In this document: in pieces, positions 32,083 through 43,742 of the stretch
Layout of the letters: every line of letters begins with the position of its first letter
How positions within the stretch are numbered: position 1 is the first letter of the stretch
DNA from: Atrina japonica
Lineage: Eukaryota; Mollusca; Bivalvia; Pterioida; Pinnidae
DNA length: 64,000 nt
NCBI GenBank assembly: GCA_030159075.1
Contig: BROG01000081.1
Span: 513,501 to 577,500, forward strand
Direction: 5' to 3'
Notes under the pieces: model-generated
Told to the model about the DNA's origin: nothing
The model's database searches: none
Seen by the model: the letters and a program-made list of their open reading frames with translations, nothing else
Translations under genes and position numbers: made by a program

Positions 32083-35033
32083 GTGAGTTACCGGGATGTG
32101 TTTTCATACTGTAGTAAATACGGTAAGCTAGTGACCTCCTAACAACATTTATATCATTGCATTTTTGACATTTAGTAAAATACTTAGTATAATACAGTAA
32201 AATACAATAATTGATAATGAAATCCTGTTACAGGGACAACGAGTAACAGCATTATCGCCACCAACAAAAACAACAATAATCGTATCTGATAACTGTTTCC
32301 TCTAGTAAGATATTTTGAATTCTGAAATTTGCCTCTTATCTTAAGTTGAAACTTGTATTGATAACAACAAAAGAAGAAAAGAAAAGATATTTGTTCTAGA
32401 AAAGAAACTGATTGTGATAGAAATGATGAAACCGATTGTGATAGAAAAAATGGCAACCTCTTTTGACTCTTGGATAACTGTTTAATTCTTTATGTTTTTA
32501 TTATTTTATACCATTATTGCATTTCGACAAACATTTCCACATATTTCAGCTTAGGTTCTAATCTGGGTTGTGAGAATATTGGTTTTCTCCTCCACCATTA
32601 AAATCATATCAGCTCAATATAACTGAGAATCTATTGAGTTTGACATAAAACACCATTCCAAAAAAATAAATAAATAAATAAAATCTGACCAGACTTGACT
32701 TCGTACTGACCAATGGTGAGAGGTGTTGTATAACGCTATTATCTAACTTACGGCCACCACCAACAGAGGCTTCCGTCGTAACATTATAGGTATTATATAT
32801 ATCATATATGCTAGATGTAGGGATTGGCTTTAAGGATAAAGTCTGCAATATATTTAATAAATAATAATAAATTTTGTATATATTTTTTGTAAATTCACAA
32901 TTTCTGTTATTTACATTTTTATTTTTTGTTGATTTGTAATAATTATATATCTATATACAAACTTTTAAATATTGGCTCATGACAAATTTGTCTCCAGTTG
33001 TCAATAAGAATTGCTAAAAAAGATCATCAATATCATAAAATGCATCAGTCCATGTCAATTTCACGGATACAGAATTATAAATGTTAGTATCACATATCAC
33101 AAACTCGGTTGTATTTTTCCTATATTTTAGTTGAAGTTTGGATACTATTACATATTCCGTGTAGTCTATTCCTGTGGATTCATGTGCCATTGGCGTTCTT
33201 AGTTTCCGTTGATAGGTACTTAGTTACAGCTGTCCTTCGGATGAGACAGTGAAAACCGAGGTCCCGTGTCACAGTAGGTGTTGGCACGTTAAAGAACCCG
33301 CACTGCTCAATGGCCGTAAATGCTGAGCATAGGCTTAAATTTGAAGCCCTTCACCGGCATTTGGTCTCCATATGAGTGAAGGATTCTTGAGTGGGACGTT
33401 AAACTACAATAAAAACAAACAAACAAACAAACTTAGTTAGAGCATCACACTTTACAACACTATGTCTCTTTAGTCAGTATGGACGAACCTTGGTGAGCCG
33501 GCCTGGCTCAGTCGGTAGTGCGCTCGACTTTTGATCGTGAGGTCGTGAGTTCGAGTCCAGCCGGGGGCTCTTTAAAGAACCCTCACTGCTCAATGGCCGT
33601 AAGTGCCGAACATAGGCCAAAATTTGAAGCCCTTCACTGGAATTTGGTGACGTCTCTATATGAGTGAAATATTCTTGAGTGGGACGTTAAACAACAATAA
33701 ACAACCAAACAACCAAACGAACCTTGGTGGATCTAAGCTGACCGTGTGGGAGACTGTTGGTCTTTTCTTGGTGTTCCTTCTCCATCATTATAGACAGAAC
33801 TCCATCATATAACTAATAAATTGTTAGTTATGGCGTAAAACACCAATTTAACAGATAAAAAGATACAGTACTAGTTAACAATTACGTAGCATTATCATAA
33901 ATACATATAGAGCAGAGTAATAAATATTATAAACATACTACCAAAGTTATAAATTATCTATCATAAATCAACAGATATACAATAGGATACAATACTATTT
34001 AACAATTACGTAGAATTAACATAAATACATAGAAAACAGGGTAACAATCTATCAGAACAAACAGATATACAATAAGTGTTTCGGATTTTATTTATAAATA
34101 CGGTAGTCTTGACCACCGGTCAACAAATACTTAATACAATAATTACGAGACAATAGAGCATATCTTGACATACATATATATATTATTCACGTCCTACCGA
34201 ATTATATAACTTTAGTGGTGTACACAATAGTTCAAAGAAAGGCATCAATAATTTCTCCTCTCTCATACTGAATTACTCATCAACTGTTGCATTTTACATG
34301 ATGTAATCAATAATAATGAAATCCACTGGGAAGGTGATGATGAGGTATTGGATTAAGAACATCTTCGAGAATCATTAAGTGTAGATTTCTGAGTTACCTA
34401 AGAATATAGAATACATACTATTATAGAAAACTGGAAACTAAAAATGCAATTTGAAACGTCAATATAAAATTACAATTTTCTGCATTGATTCGTATATTTT
34501 TTAGGATTTAATTAATATTTTGTGAAACTATGAAATAAGCCTTCTTAAAATTATCCTGAGTATATGATTACTTTTATTTCTTTACCTCTCTCTGCCATAT
34601 ACGTTTATCAATAGTTTTAGTTCAATTTTCCCAAAACATTTAAACTGAAAACCAAACACAGTATATTACTTTCCATTTGGAAATACTGAATCCATATCGG
34701 ATTTGACATAGCTAATTTCTAACAGCTGAAATACGTCCGTCTAACTAAGACATGTAATTTCCCAATTTAGTTCTACAATAAACATATTGAATACCTTTAA
34801 ATTGGGTATTTTCATTTGTGACCAATTTTGATATATATTCTGTATATGGCAGTAAAGGAATAGTTTTGATATGTAGTGGAACCTTAGGAGACCACCTCGC
34901 ATGTAAGACTTTTAATATTCTGTCTCTCGAAAATGTCTATATATTTCTCATATATATCTTACTTTGATACTTATGGTTGCCAGGGTGTGTCAAACATATA
35001 CATGTACATCAAATACTAATAATGCATATATAA

Positions 35034-35079
<46 letters not shown>

Positions 35080-35089
35080 GGGCGCGCAA

Positions 35090-35176
<87 letters not shown>

Positions 35177-36527
35177 CACAAAAAATGTCTTAATGAATAT
35201 AGATTAAGCCCAGATCATAACTAAAGAAATTTAATGTCCTCCAAAGGGAAGTATCAGTATGCAAAAAAACAGAAAAACTGTTTATCTGGGTTTTTTTTTT
35301 GCATAACTAAAGAGACCATCTTGTTATCTAAATCATTTGGAGTCAATCAGTACATGAATAGATTTAAATAGTATCTAAATTCTGGAAATAATATTTCTCT
35401 GGCATTTTGGTTGGAAATGTAAAGATAATTCAAGACTGCAGATTTTCTTTTCTTCTTTTATATTTTCGTTTCGATGGCTATTAAATATTAATGGGAAAAC
35501 ATATAACCGATGGAACCTGATATGTTGTTTCAAATTCCAATCCAAATTATAGGAACACAGTTATATTGAATTGATTTTTTTGCTACGACATAAAATATAA
35601 GAACGAGCCACGAAACACAGACAGTCATAATCACGATTTATAAAAGTACCGGCTCGCACCCCCCTAAAATGCAAGTTGAAAAACTTAAAACCAATTACTA
35701 TTACACAAATGTTTTTTTTGTTGTTTAATCAGTGTTTTACGCAACACTCATCAATTTTTCAGTTATACGGTGGCGACCAATTTTTAATGGTCGAAGGGAC
35801 CACTAATGGCTTTTCTATACTCAGCTTAGGTTTCAACGGAGCTAGAACTCGTGTTAATTTGATGTGAAATACTAAAAGGGCAATGTTTTTTCCGCTCGGC
35901 TACTCAAGCCCCAGAGAAATTAGAGAAGAAAAGCGTAGAATTATTAAGTATTAGAATTATATCAATATTGTTTATACAGCTTATGTAACACTAGAATTTA
36001 AAGAAGTAGTATTTTGATATTTATTTAAATGAATTTTAGAACACTAAATTTGTTAATTTTAGAATACTAAATTTTCAAATTTTAGAACACTAAATTTTAG
36101 AATCTTACATACTGATGTATTTTTAAAAAAACCACAAATATCTTATTTACTTGTGAGTGTGATGATATGAAATATGAAACCTATATTTTTATAATTCTAG
36201 GTACAATTTGAGGATGTCCTCGCTGAACCAGATGGAATTAAAAGTTTGGATTGTGTATGGAAGTTTTCGTACACCTGTTTCAACTGTTGGAAAAATCTCT
36301 GCTATATGATTATGACAACATGTTGTGGCATTTGTATTGCAGCTGAATGGGGATGTGAGTTCGCATACATTGCATTCGTTCACATCTGGTACGTCACACC
36401 AATCTTTAAAGTCCTGGAAATCAACTGCGGTTGTCTTCAGAAGTTGTACGGCTTGTGTGTTCATTGCTGTCTCGATCCAATGTGTGAAGCATGTGGTTTG
36501 CTTTTCCATGCTTTCAAACGTTCTTAA
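32017..36527 (+). CDS. Caveolin-family protein A, cysteine-rich (two exons, 130 aa)
   Basis: Caveolins are hairpin membrane proteins that oligomerise into discs and shape caveolae. Exon 1 (32017-32082, 22 codons) ends MVNRDPNSINDHLK at a GTGAGT donor; this resembles the NRDP segment that precedes the same junction in vertebrate CAV3. Exon 2 (36201-36527) starts at the caveolin signature VQFEDVLAEPDG (23-34). A scaffolding-like segment follows (CVWKFSYTCFNCWKNLCY, 40-57), then the intramembrane hairpin (about 59-89, ending HIWYVTP) and a C-terminal region to residue 130. The spacing from the hairpin Pro to the later D-P is 26 residues, as in human CAV1. There are 15 cysteines, against 3 in CAV1, and E71 sits inside the hairpin. 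The gene is small but complete. Family assignment is firm; which caveolin it corresponds to is not resolved. Confidence 0.93.
33228..33432 (+). mobile_element. tRNA-derived SINE, 5'-truncated
   Basis: Lacks the tRNA head. Body: GGATGAGACAGTG, TTGGCACGTTAAAGAACCC, GCACTGCTCAATGGCCGTAA, CACCGGCATTTGGTCTCCAT, and 3' end GAGTGGGACGTTAAAC with an (AAAC)n tail. It probably belongs to the V-SINE-type families described in molluscs (such as RUDI), but I cannot confirm the family. Confidence 0.8.
33495..33719 (+). mobile_element. tRNA-derived SINE with tRNA-like head, internally deleted
   Basis: The 76-nt head (33495-33570) has A-box-like TGGCTCAGTCGGTAG and B-box-like GAGTTCGAGTCC. It passes straight into TTAAAGAACCCTCACTGC, skipping about 70 bp present in the copy at 42.8 kb. 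It ends GAGTGGGACGTTAAAC plus an (AACC)n-like tail. Confidence 0.85.
35036..35172. repeat. (CA)n/(CG)n/(TA)n microsatellite
   Basis: Three adjacent dinucleotide runs. Reading frames across it are artefacts. Confidence 0.95.
36201..36527 (+). CDS. Caveolin A exon 2 (signature, hairpin and C terminus)
   Basis: Acceptor TAATTCTAG, phase 0. 108 codons from VQFEDVLAEP to FKRS and TAA. Cysteines fall at 40, 48, 51, 56, 63, 64, 67, 74, 98, 100, 108, 111, 112, 117 and 120 of the full protein. C100 aligns with palmitoylated C143 of CAV1; the C133 and C156 positions are Ile and Leu here, with other Cys adjacent to the latter. Confidence 0.95.
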   Translation, partial: VQFEDVLAEPDGIKSLDCVWKFSYTCFNCWKNLCYMIMTTCCGICIAAEWGCEFAYIAFVHIWYVTPIFKVLEINCGCLQKLYGLCVHCCLDPMCEACGLLFHAFKRS

Positions 36528-36743
36528 GATATGTCTCATTGAAGTAACAGTGTCACGTGATGTAGCGACAGGACCGATGTGATGGTGATATCCTGGGTGA
36601 TATAAACAAAAGTGATATGTAGACATAAACTTTAACCTGCCTAATGCAGCTTTTATATGCCTTCCTTTTCCTATACTATACTAAAATGTGTAATTCATTT
36701 TGAAAATATCTTTATTGTAATTGCTTTCTAAATCAGAATGAAC

Positions 36744-36749
36744 AATAAA
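36744..36749 (+). terminator. Polyadenylation signal of caveolin A
   Basis: AATAAA 217 nt past the stop codon, followed by a T-rich run. It is the first canonical signal downstream. Confidence 0.6.
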
Positions 36750-36774
36750 GTTTTTATATCATCTATAGTTTTTA

Positions 36775-37415
36775 CTTAATGGTTATATAATAGTTTATGC
36801 TGAATGATAATCGTTAGTCGGTTTATACTGAAAGATAATCGTTATACTGAAGGATAATACAATAGTTTATACTGAATGATAGTATAATACAACACTCAAT
36901 ATTCCCAAATTTAGACCCCTTTATCAAGTGAAAGACGACAATATGTATATTAGTTACACAGTATTAAGTCTGCATAATACACAGCGTCATGCCAAAATGG
37001 ATAATCGTTATACTGAATGATAATACATTAGTTTATACTGAATGCTAATCGTTATACTGAATGATAATACATTAGTTTATACTGAATGCTAATCGTAATA
37101 CTGAATGATAATACAATAGTTTATACTGAATGCTAATCGTAATACTGAATGATAATACATTAGTTTATACCGAATGCTAATCGTAATACTGAATGATAAT
37201 ACAATAGTTTATACTGAATGCTAATCGTAATACTGAATGATAATACAATAGTTTATAATAAATGATAATACAATAGTTTATAATAAATGATTATACAATA
37301 GTTTATACTGAATGATAATCGTTATACTGAATGATTATACAATAGTTTATACTGAATGATAATCGTTATACTAAATGATAATACAATAGTTTATAATACA
37401 TGATAATACAATAGT
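36775..37415. repeat. Degenerate tandem repeat TTTATACTGAATGATAATCG-type
   Basis: Irregular units of about 20 and 44 bp built on ATACTGAATGATAATCGTT and ATAATACAATAGTTTATA. A second small block of the same repeat lies at 38545-38660. Confidence 0.9.
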
Positions 37416-38544
37416 TAAGCACTTCGTGCTGCACAGAATTTTTTTCATAATCCATTGCCTTTATACTCGATGAAGTCCAAAAATGAAAAACAATCCTTAT
37501 ATTTATATATATTACCATTTTCTTTTAATCTGTAGTCAGCTGGTTATGAAATTCATTCTATGTAATTGGCTTTGCGGTAGGAGGTTTTTTCATATGATGT
37601 AACAGTTAAACAGCTGTGTGAGACGAGAAGTACTTCCCCTTTTCTGTCCGGAAATACTAAATGGAATTAAGGTTTATTTTCTTAATTTTATATCATTTTG
37701 AAAGAAACTAGTGATATGGAAAATTTTGAATAAGTGTCAGATTTGTTTTTAAGTTATTTTAGAATATTCGTCTGCTTGGTAACCGGAAGGTTAAATGTGT
37801 CAGAAAAGAATTGAAACTGCAAATGGCTGCGCCCATGAGTATGCTGAATAATGTATTTACAACGAATTTGCGTTTGAATTCTGATATATTATTAATGGGA
37901 TATACTATAGAAAGATTTAGTGTGACCTACAAGAAGTGAGACAGCTAGTATTAATTTAATTTATGACAAACTGAAAGTAGCCATTTTATTTGACATTTTT
38001 ACCAAGCAGCTGGGAACCACGATGACTGATTGGTACGTAACCTATGTAAGTAGGCCCATTTCACACGACCTAATTTCACACGATGTGGGTGACGAATTGT
38101 TTCTGATAGGAATATCCAGTGAAGGCAAACAAATCGACTTGTTTATCAAGAGATGCTTGACAAAGTTGCACTATGCCTTACCTTCTTTATTTCTGTTGTA
38201 ACTATGAAGCCAGACGGTGGTCTGTGGTTCTGGTCATAACATGACCTAGATATATCGCGATATGGGCCTGTAGGTTGTACAATGTGCTACAGATGTAGTC
38301 TCTTGTTTCCGATTTCTTTCTGTGATTTTTATTTGTTTTGTGGTAGGCCTAAAGTATGGCTTTTAAGATTAAATATATAAGAAATAAACATGAGATATTC
38401 TATTCTTTATTGATTCGTTCATGTATTCTTACGCTGAAAAGTAAAGTGGTTAATACACGGGACACGCGACTGTATTTACCGGAATATGCAATATATCGCT
38501 CTATATACTTGCAATGAAGGGAATTGCAGTCGGTATGTAAATAT
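37416..38544. other. Unique-looking DNA between two blocks of the same repeat
   Basis: No gene recognised. It separates the two parts of the ATACTGAATGATAATCG array, as an insertion into a once continuous array might. Confidence 0.4.
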
Positions 38545-38660
38545 TTTATACTGAATGATAATTGTTAGTCTGTTAATACTGAATGATAATCGTTATACTG
38601 AATGATAATCGTTATACAGAATGATAATCGTTATACTTAATGATAAAACAATAGTTCATA
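38545..38660. repeat. Second block of the ATACTGAATGATAATCG repeat
   Basis: Five or so units of the repeat seen at 36775-37415. Confidence 0.85.
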
Positions 38661-39830
38661 GTATCATTTAATACGTCTGTTCATGAACTTATTTGTAACC
38701 TTTAGTCTATTGTTGTTAAGATCAAAATTGCTTTATAAAATACATAAATAAACCCAAATATTGAAGGGGCCCACTTACGGTTCCCAAAATATTGAATTCT
38801 ATCATTTCTGATAAAATACATCTGTAACTTTTTATCTAAATAAATTATAACTCCAATGAAGTTGTACGGGAGGGGGATGTAAAGCTACAGTGTCTGTAAC
38901 ACGTTGGCTTTTTATTTTATAGATATAGGCAATGTTGATTCTTACTTATTTTGTTATTTAAGTTATTCGACCCATAAAGTAATTACAACAATGTTATACA
39001 AAGTACCTGTATAAAGTGTTTATTTACACTCTAGTATTGTTTACATGTTGCCAGGCTAGGTACGTCCACGTGGTCTTTAAGTATCTATATCATATTAATA
39101 ATTGAGGTAGAAGCATCAAATGTCAGCATGTGATGCGTCTGTGTTGCCTCTAGTTACACGGATAACTAATTGTGACTCTACTATATATAAGTTGAAAGGA
39201 AAAGTAATGTAGATCTTTTATGTATATCTTATCTTTATACATTGAGAACATGACTAATTAACAATTAAATCTTGATTGATTAATGAGTATCTATTTAGGA
39301 ATTCGAAGACAACAGTGGAAGTGATGATGGCGTTACCTTGATTTATGTTTCAAGAGACTGAGTTAAATAAGGTTTATATGTGCGTTTTGTCGATATTTTG
39401 AAATGGGGAGATTAAATATTTGATGAACACCGCAAAATATATGACACCAAAATAGTTTTAATCATGCGCAGAATGATCATTGATCCTAAACTGTAAATGA
39501 TAATGAATATATACAGATTTGATACACTGTGGCATCCCGGTGGGTTTGACCAGTCCACAGGGAATGCATAATCCTCAACCTAAGGAAATTCAAATTCTCG
39601 TTTATCAAACATTCTTCATAATCATGTATGCTCCACTAGATGCCTAGATTGGATTCCGTACAGTTAGCACGTAGGATTATTTTAAATTACAATCTGTAGT
39701 CTTGTTTCATTATGCACTATAAAATTGCGCAATGTTAATAGGTTCGAATCAGATTCAAGAAAAAATATTGACTGTCATATAGAGTGCGAAATTCTGAAAT
39801 TCTCAGATCGTTCAGATTCTATATATAATT
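38661..39830. other. Intergenic stretch
   Basis: AT-rich, nothing recognised. Confidence 0.5.
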
Positions 39831-39835
39831 ATATA

Positions 39836-39836
<1 letters not shown>

Positions 39837-39871
<35 letters not shown>
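39837..39871. repeat. (TG)n microsatellite
   Basis: Uninterrupted TG run. Confidence 0.95.
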
Positions 39872-40477
<606 letters not shown>

Positions 40478-40479
40478 TA

Positions 40480-41217
40480 TCAGCACTCACTGTAGTCAAT
40501 GAGATATTATATCTCTGTAGGTGTTATTTCAATTATGTTTCAGTCCTCACTGTAGTGGGATATATCTCAGTAAGTGTCCTTACGTATATATTAAGGTATG
40601 AATTAGCCCTATAGGGATTGAGATAGATTTTAGTTGACACGATACATGTGTATAACGTATACATAACACTCACTTAAGTCACTAAGTGATATCTCAGAAT
40701 ATGAAACGTTAAGTATCAGTGCTCACTTTAGTTAGTGAGATATGTCTCAGTAAGTGATATCTCAGAATATAAAAGGTTGGGTATCAGTTCTCACTGTAGT
40801 GAGATAAATCTCAGTAAGTGATATCTCAGAATATAAAAGGTTGGGTATCAGTTCTCACTGTAGTGAGATATATCTCAGTAAGTGATACCTCAGAATATAA
40901 AAAGTTGGGTATCAGTTCTCACTGTAGTGAGATATATCTCAGTAAGTGATATCTCAGAATATAAAAGGTTTGGTATCAGTCCTCACTGTAGTGAGATATA
41001 TCTCAGTAAGTGACATATCAGAATATAAAAGGTTTGGTATCAGTCCTCAGTGTAGTCAGTGAGTAATATCTCAATTGGTGATATATCAGAATATAAAAGG
41101 TTTGGTATCAGTCCTCAGTGTAGTCAGTAAGTAATATCTCAATTGGTGATATATCAGAATATAAAAGGTTTGGTATCAGTCCTCACTGTAGTAAGTGAGA
41201 TATATCTCAGTAGGTGA
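40480..41217. repeat. 64-bp minisatellite with internal dyads
   Basis: Units of 64 bp (for example starts at 40781, 40845 and 40909) read GTATCAGTTCTCACTGTAGT + GAGATATATCTCAGTAAG + TGATATCTCAGAATATAAAA + GGTTGG. GAGATATATCTC is a perfect dyad, and each unit can form more pairings between TCAC and GTGA. Units to the right are longer and more divergent. Confidence 0.95.
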
Positions 41218-41814
41218 AATGTAGTAAAATGAAGAAGTACCAATGTATAATCGAAACTCAATGTACATTAAAATATACAAATGGTTTCAACATAAAGAAC
41301 AACTGCAAATCAAACGCGGATGGGACCAGGTGTTTAAAAGGAGTCAGCGTCCACTGCTAGCATGCCACATACGGTAAAGTTCTTAATGTCATCAGTTTAA
41401 GATCTGACTGGCGAAAGGGAATCTCTGTATATGGTGGTGCCCCAGAATACAATTTAACATTCCTGAGAGTGGGACTGCATATTGTTTCACCAAGTCCCCG
41501 TATCGACCATAAAACATCGTTACTCACGATTTCAAGTATTCAACAACGTAACCCTGAGCGAGTAGTTTTTTGGCGAGTTGTTCGGCTGTCAGAATAAAAC
41601 TTTCCTAAAATGAGTATGCCCTGGCATAACGTATAAGATGTGAAATGAAAATGCTATAGGCAGGAGAAGACGGAATATTACTACTCAGGAACGGGAAGTT
41701 CGTGATATGGAAATTGAAATCGTAACGTTTGTCAAAAAATGAGGTCTGAAGAGCTGTCATTCTAAATTGATGGGAATACATCTAGGTAAGAAGTACGTAT
41801 GTTGCTCTCTGTTG
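41218..41814. other. Intergenic stretch, possibly distal part of the reverse transcriptase relic
   Basis: No intact frame. By position it could hold the decayed C-terminal part of the element at 41815-42376, but I see no motif that proves it. Confidence 0.3.
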
Positions 41815-42376
41815 CCTCATTTATCTCAAGCTGACTAGGATACATCTGGCCAAAGTAATTCTGAGATTCTGAATTATTAATAGACAGGACGTCGTCGATG
41901 TACATGTAAGTAAAATTGTACTGATATGCTGTTTCTTTCCTGTTGAGAGCAGAGACTGTATAAAGTCCGCTTCATACGAATACAAAAAGATGTCGGCCAG
42001 CAGAGGGCACAAATGGCATCCATTGGAATGCCGACTTTTTTGCCCCGAAGATGTTGTCCACTAGCAACTTCAGAATATTGATGATATCGTCTTTAGTGTA
42101 CATGCTATTGAAATCAGATTGTTCATTCACAGAATAAGGTTCTTCTATTAAATATCTACAACTTTGATTTCCATTTTTGTATACAAAGGAGTTTCGTATA
42201 ATAGAAGTGAGTTTTTCCGGTGAGAATGGTTGTGTATAGGGTCGAAAAAAATCAAAAGATTTTAAGCTGGTTATATGTTTGAAACTTAGAGATTTAGATG
42301 CTCCAACAACATTTCCGTTTCTTGAGTAGGCTGTTGTACAGTACCTCTGAAGACATTGCTTAATATGTGTAAGCAC
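41815..42376 (-). pseudogene. Reverse transcriptase relic, Penelope-like type
   Basis: The minus strand reads, across several frames, a thumb-proximal part of a reverse transcriptase. In order: FKHITSLKSFDF; NSFVYKNGNQSCRYLIEE; YTKDDIINILKLLVDNIFG; the VGIPM segment; CAPLLADIFLYSYEADFIQ; and the catalytic YIDD (41891-41902) followed by VLSINN and MYPSQLEIN. The frame changes at least three times (near 42030, 42000 and 41930), so it is inactive. The motif set is typical of Penelope-like elements common in molluscs, but a search is needed to be sure of the clade. The GIY-YIG domain is not seen. Confidence 0.75.
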
Positions 42377-42523
42377 TTTTTAGGGCACCTAGATAACCCC
42401 GCAATGAATCTGTTTATAAAGATTTTTGTGCATCTTCGGTTCCAATAAATGTACGGAAAGTCAAACTTGGCGACACTTCAGTGTTTATTTTCAGTATAAG
42501 AACAAGTTTATATCACTCCTCAG

Positions 42524-42787
42524 TTAAGTCAGCGAGAGTCTCAAATTTGTAACTTGGTCAAGAACCATGATAGCATTAGTAGATGTATTTCCAGTTCTGT
42601 CATCGTTCCTCTTTAACAAACTGTATACTCTCACTGCTGCTTCGTCTGACGGGGGATTCTGCTTTCTACACCCTGTCATTTGTCTATTTTTCTGACCACC
42701 TGGTTGTCTGTCCACATACATGTATACCTCTCCTATGATAGTAGGAAGTACGAAGTATGTGCTTGAGACTTCCTGTTCTTTCACAAA
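42524..42787 (-). other. Unrecognised minus-strand open stretch next to a SINE
   Basis: About 88 codons (KYAPFVKEQEVSSTYFVLPT and on, ending LRLSLT) run from the SINE target site to a stop. I do not recognise it. The SINE at 42802 splits it from anything upstream. It could be part of the reverse transcriptase element or a random frame. Confidence 0.25.
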
Positions 42788-43097
42788 TGGAGCATACTTG
42801 ATTTGTTTAATTATTGTTTCTGAATGTCCCACTCAAGAATCTTTCACTCATATGGAGACGTCACCAAATGCCGGTGAAGGGTTTCAAATTTTGGCCTTTG
42901 CTCGGCACTTGCAGCCATTGAGCAGTGGGGGTTCTTTAACGTGCCGACACCTACTGCAACATGGGACCTCGAATTTTACTGTCTCATCCGACAGACAGGA
43001 AACCAACCTGCCGCCGGCTGGACTGGAACTCACGACCTCACGATCAAAAGTCGAGCGGGCTACCGACTTAGCCAGGCCAGCTCTGGAGCATACTTGA
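42788..43097 (-). mobile_element. Full-length tRNA-derived SINE with 14-bp target-site duplication
   Basis: Inserted on the minus strand between two copies of TGGAGCATACTTGA (42788-42801 and 43084-43097). The tRNA-like head occupies about 43010-43083 (minus strand GGCCTGGCTAAGTCGGTAG, then GAGTTCCAGTCC). The body has GTCGGATGAGACAG, GGCACGTTAAAGAACCC, CTCAATGGCTGCAAGTGCC and GGCATTTGGTGACGTCTCC, and the 3' end GAGTGGGACATTC. It is the best reference copy of this SINE in the window. Confidence 0.92.
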
Positions 43098-43736
43098 AAA
43101 TTAAGATGTTTGTTTATCTTTTTTTATTTTTGTTTAAATATTGGACAGAAATTAACTATATAGAAATATAACAGGTTACCATTGCTACAGACATTCCAAT
43201 GCTGAATTCTAAAAGTGAGATTCCTACTTCGGTGCAGGAATGATCAACGACATTGTCGTAAAACCACGGGCCGGATTCGCTGTGCCCTTTTCTTACCCGT
43301 GGTTTCATGTTCCTGAAATCATTTGTGTGTATTTTTGTCATTCATGGAACCCCAGCCTATGCGAGTAAACGGTTCTCGCATTTGTCAATTCTTTTAAACA
43401 ATATCGGAATTGTATTAGATCAATGGACTACGCGATAATGTCTGATGCCGATCACAACTACTGTGATTGGATAAATTGGATATACCTATTCATTAGCTAC
43501 GAGTGGTCTCGGGCACATGAAACCACGGATAGCATAGCGATTCCGGACCGTGGTTTTATTACGATGGATCACTGACTATCATTTCCGTTGGTCATCAAAC
43601 ACTATCTGTTGTGAAGAATCTTTCCGATTTTAGTATATTTTGTTGTCATTTTTTGCCAATTGCCTTTGTAAGAGTATATCCATATATAACATTGCATTTC
43701 CGGCTTACTATCACTTTTTTGTTATTCTTAAGATAC
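43098..43736. other. Intergenic stretch
   Basis: A pair of related words (AAACCACGGGCCGGATTCGC near 43260 and GAAACCACGGATAGCATAGC near 43519) suggests a decayed inverted or direct repeat. No gene recognised. Confidence 0.4.
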
Positions 43737-43742
43737 AATATC

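Larger units (their letters stand above)
32083..36200 (+). other. Caveolin A intron
   Basis: 4.1 kb with two SINEs (33228-33432, 33495-33719) and a (CA)n/(CG)n/(TA)n tract (35036-35170). A short piece at about 35735-35865 (GTTATACGGTGGCGACCAAT, GGTCGAAGGGACCACTAATG) resembles 56590-56700. No further exon recognised. Confidence 0.7.

Noticed and set aside
33495..33570. Free-standing tRNA gene
   Set aside because: It is the head of a SINE: the sequence continues into the shared SINE body, and the acceptor arm does not pair fully.
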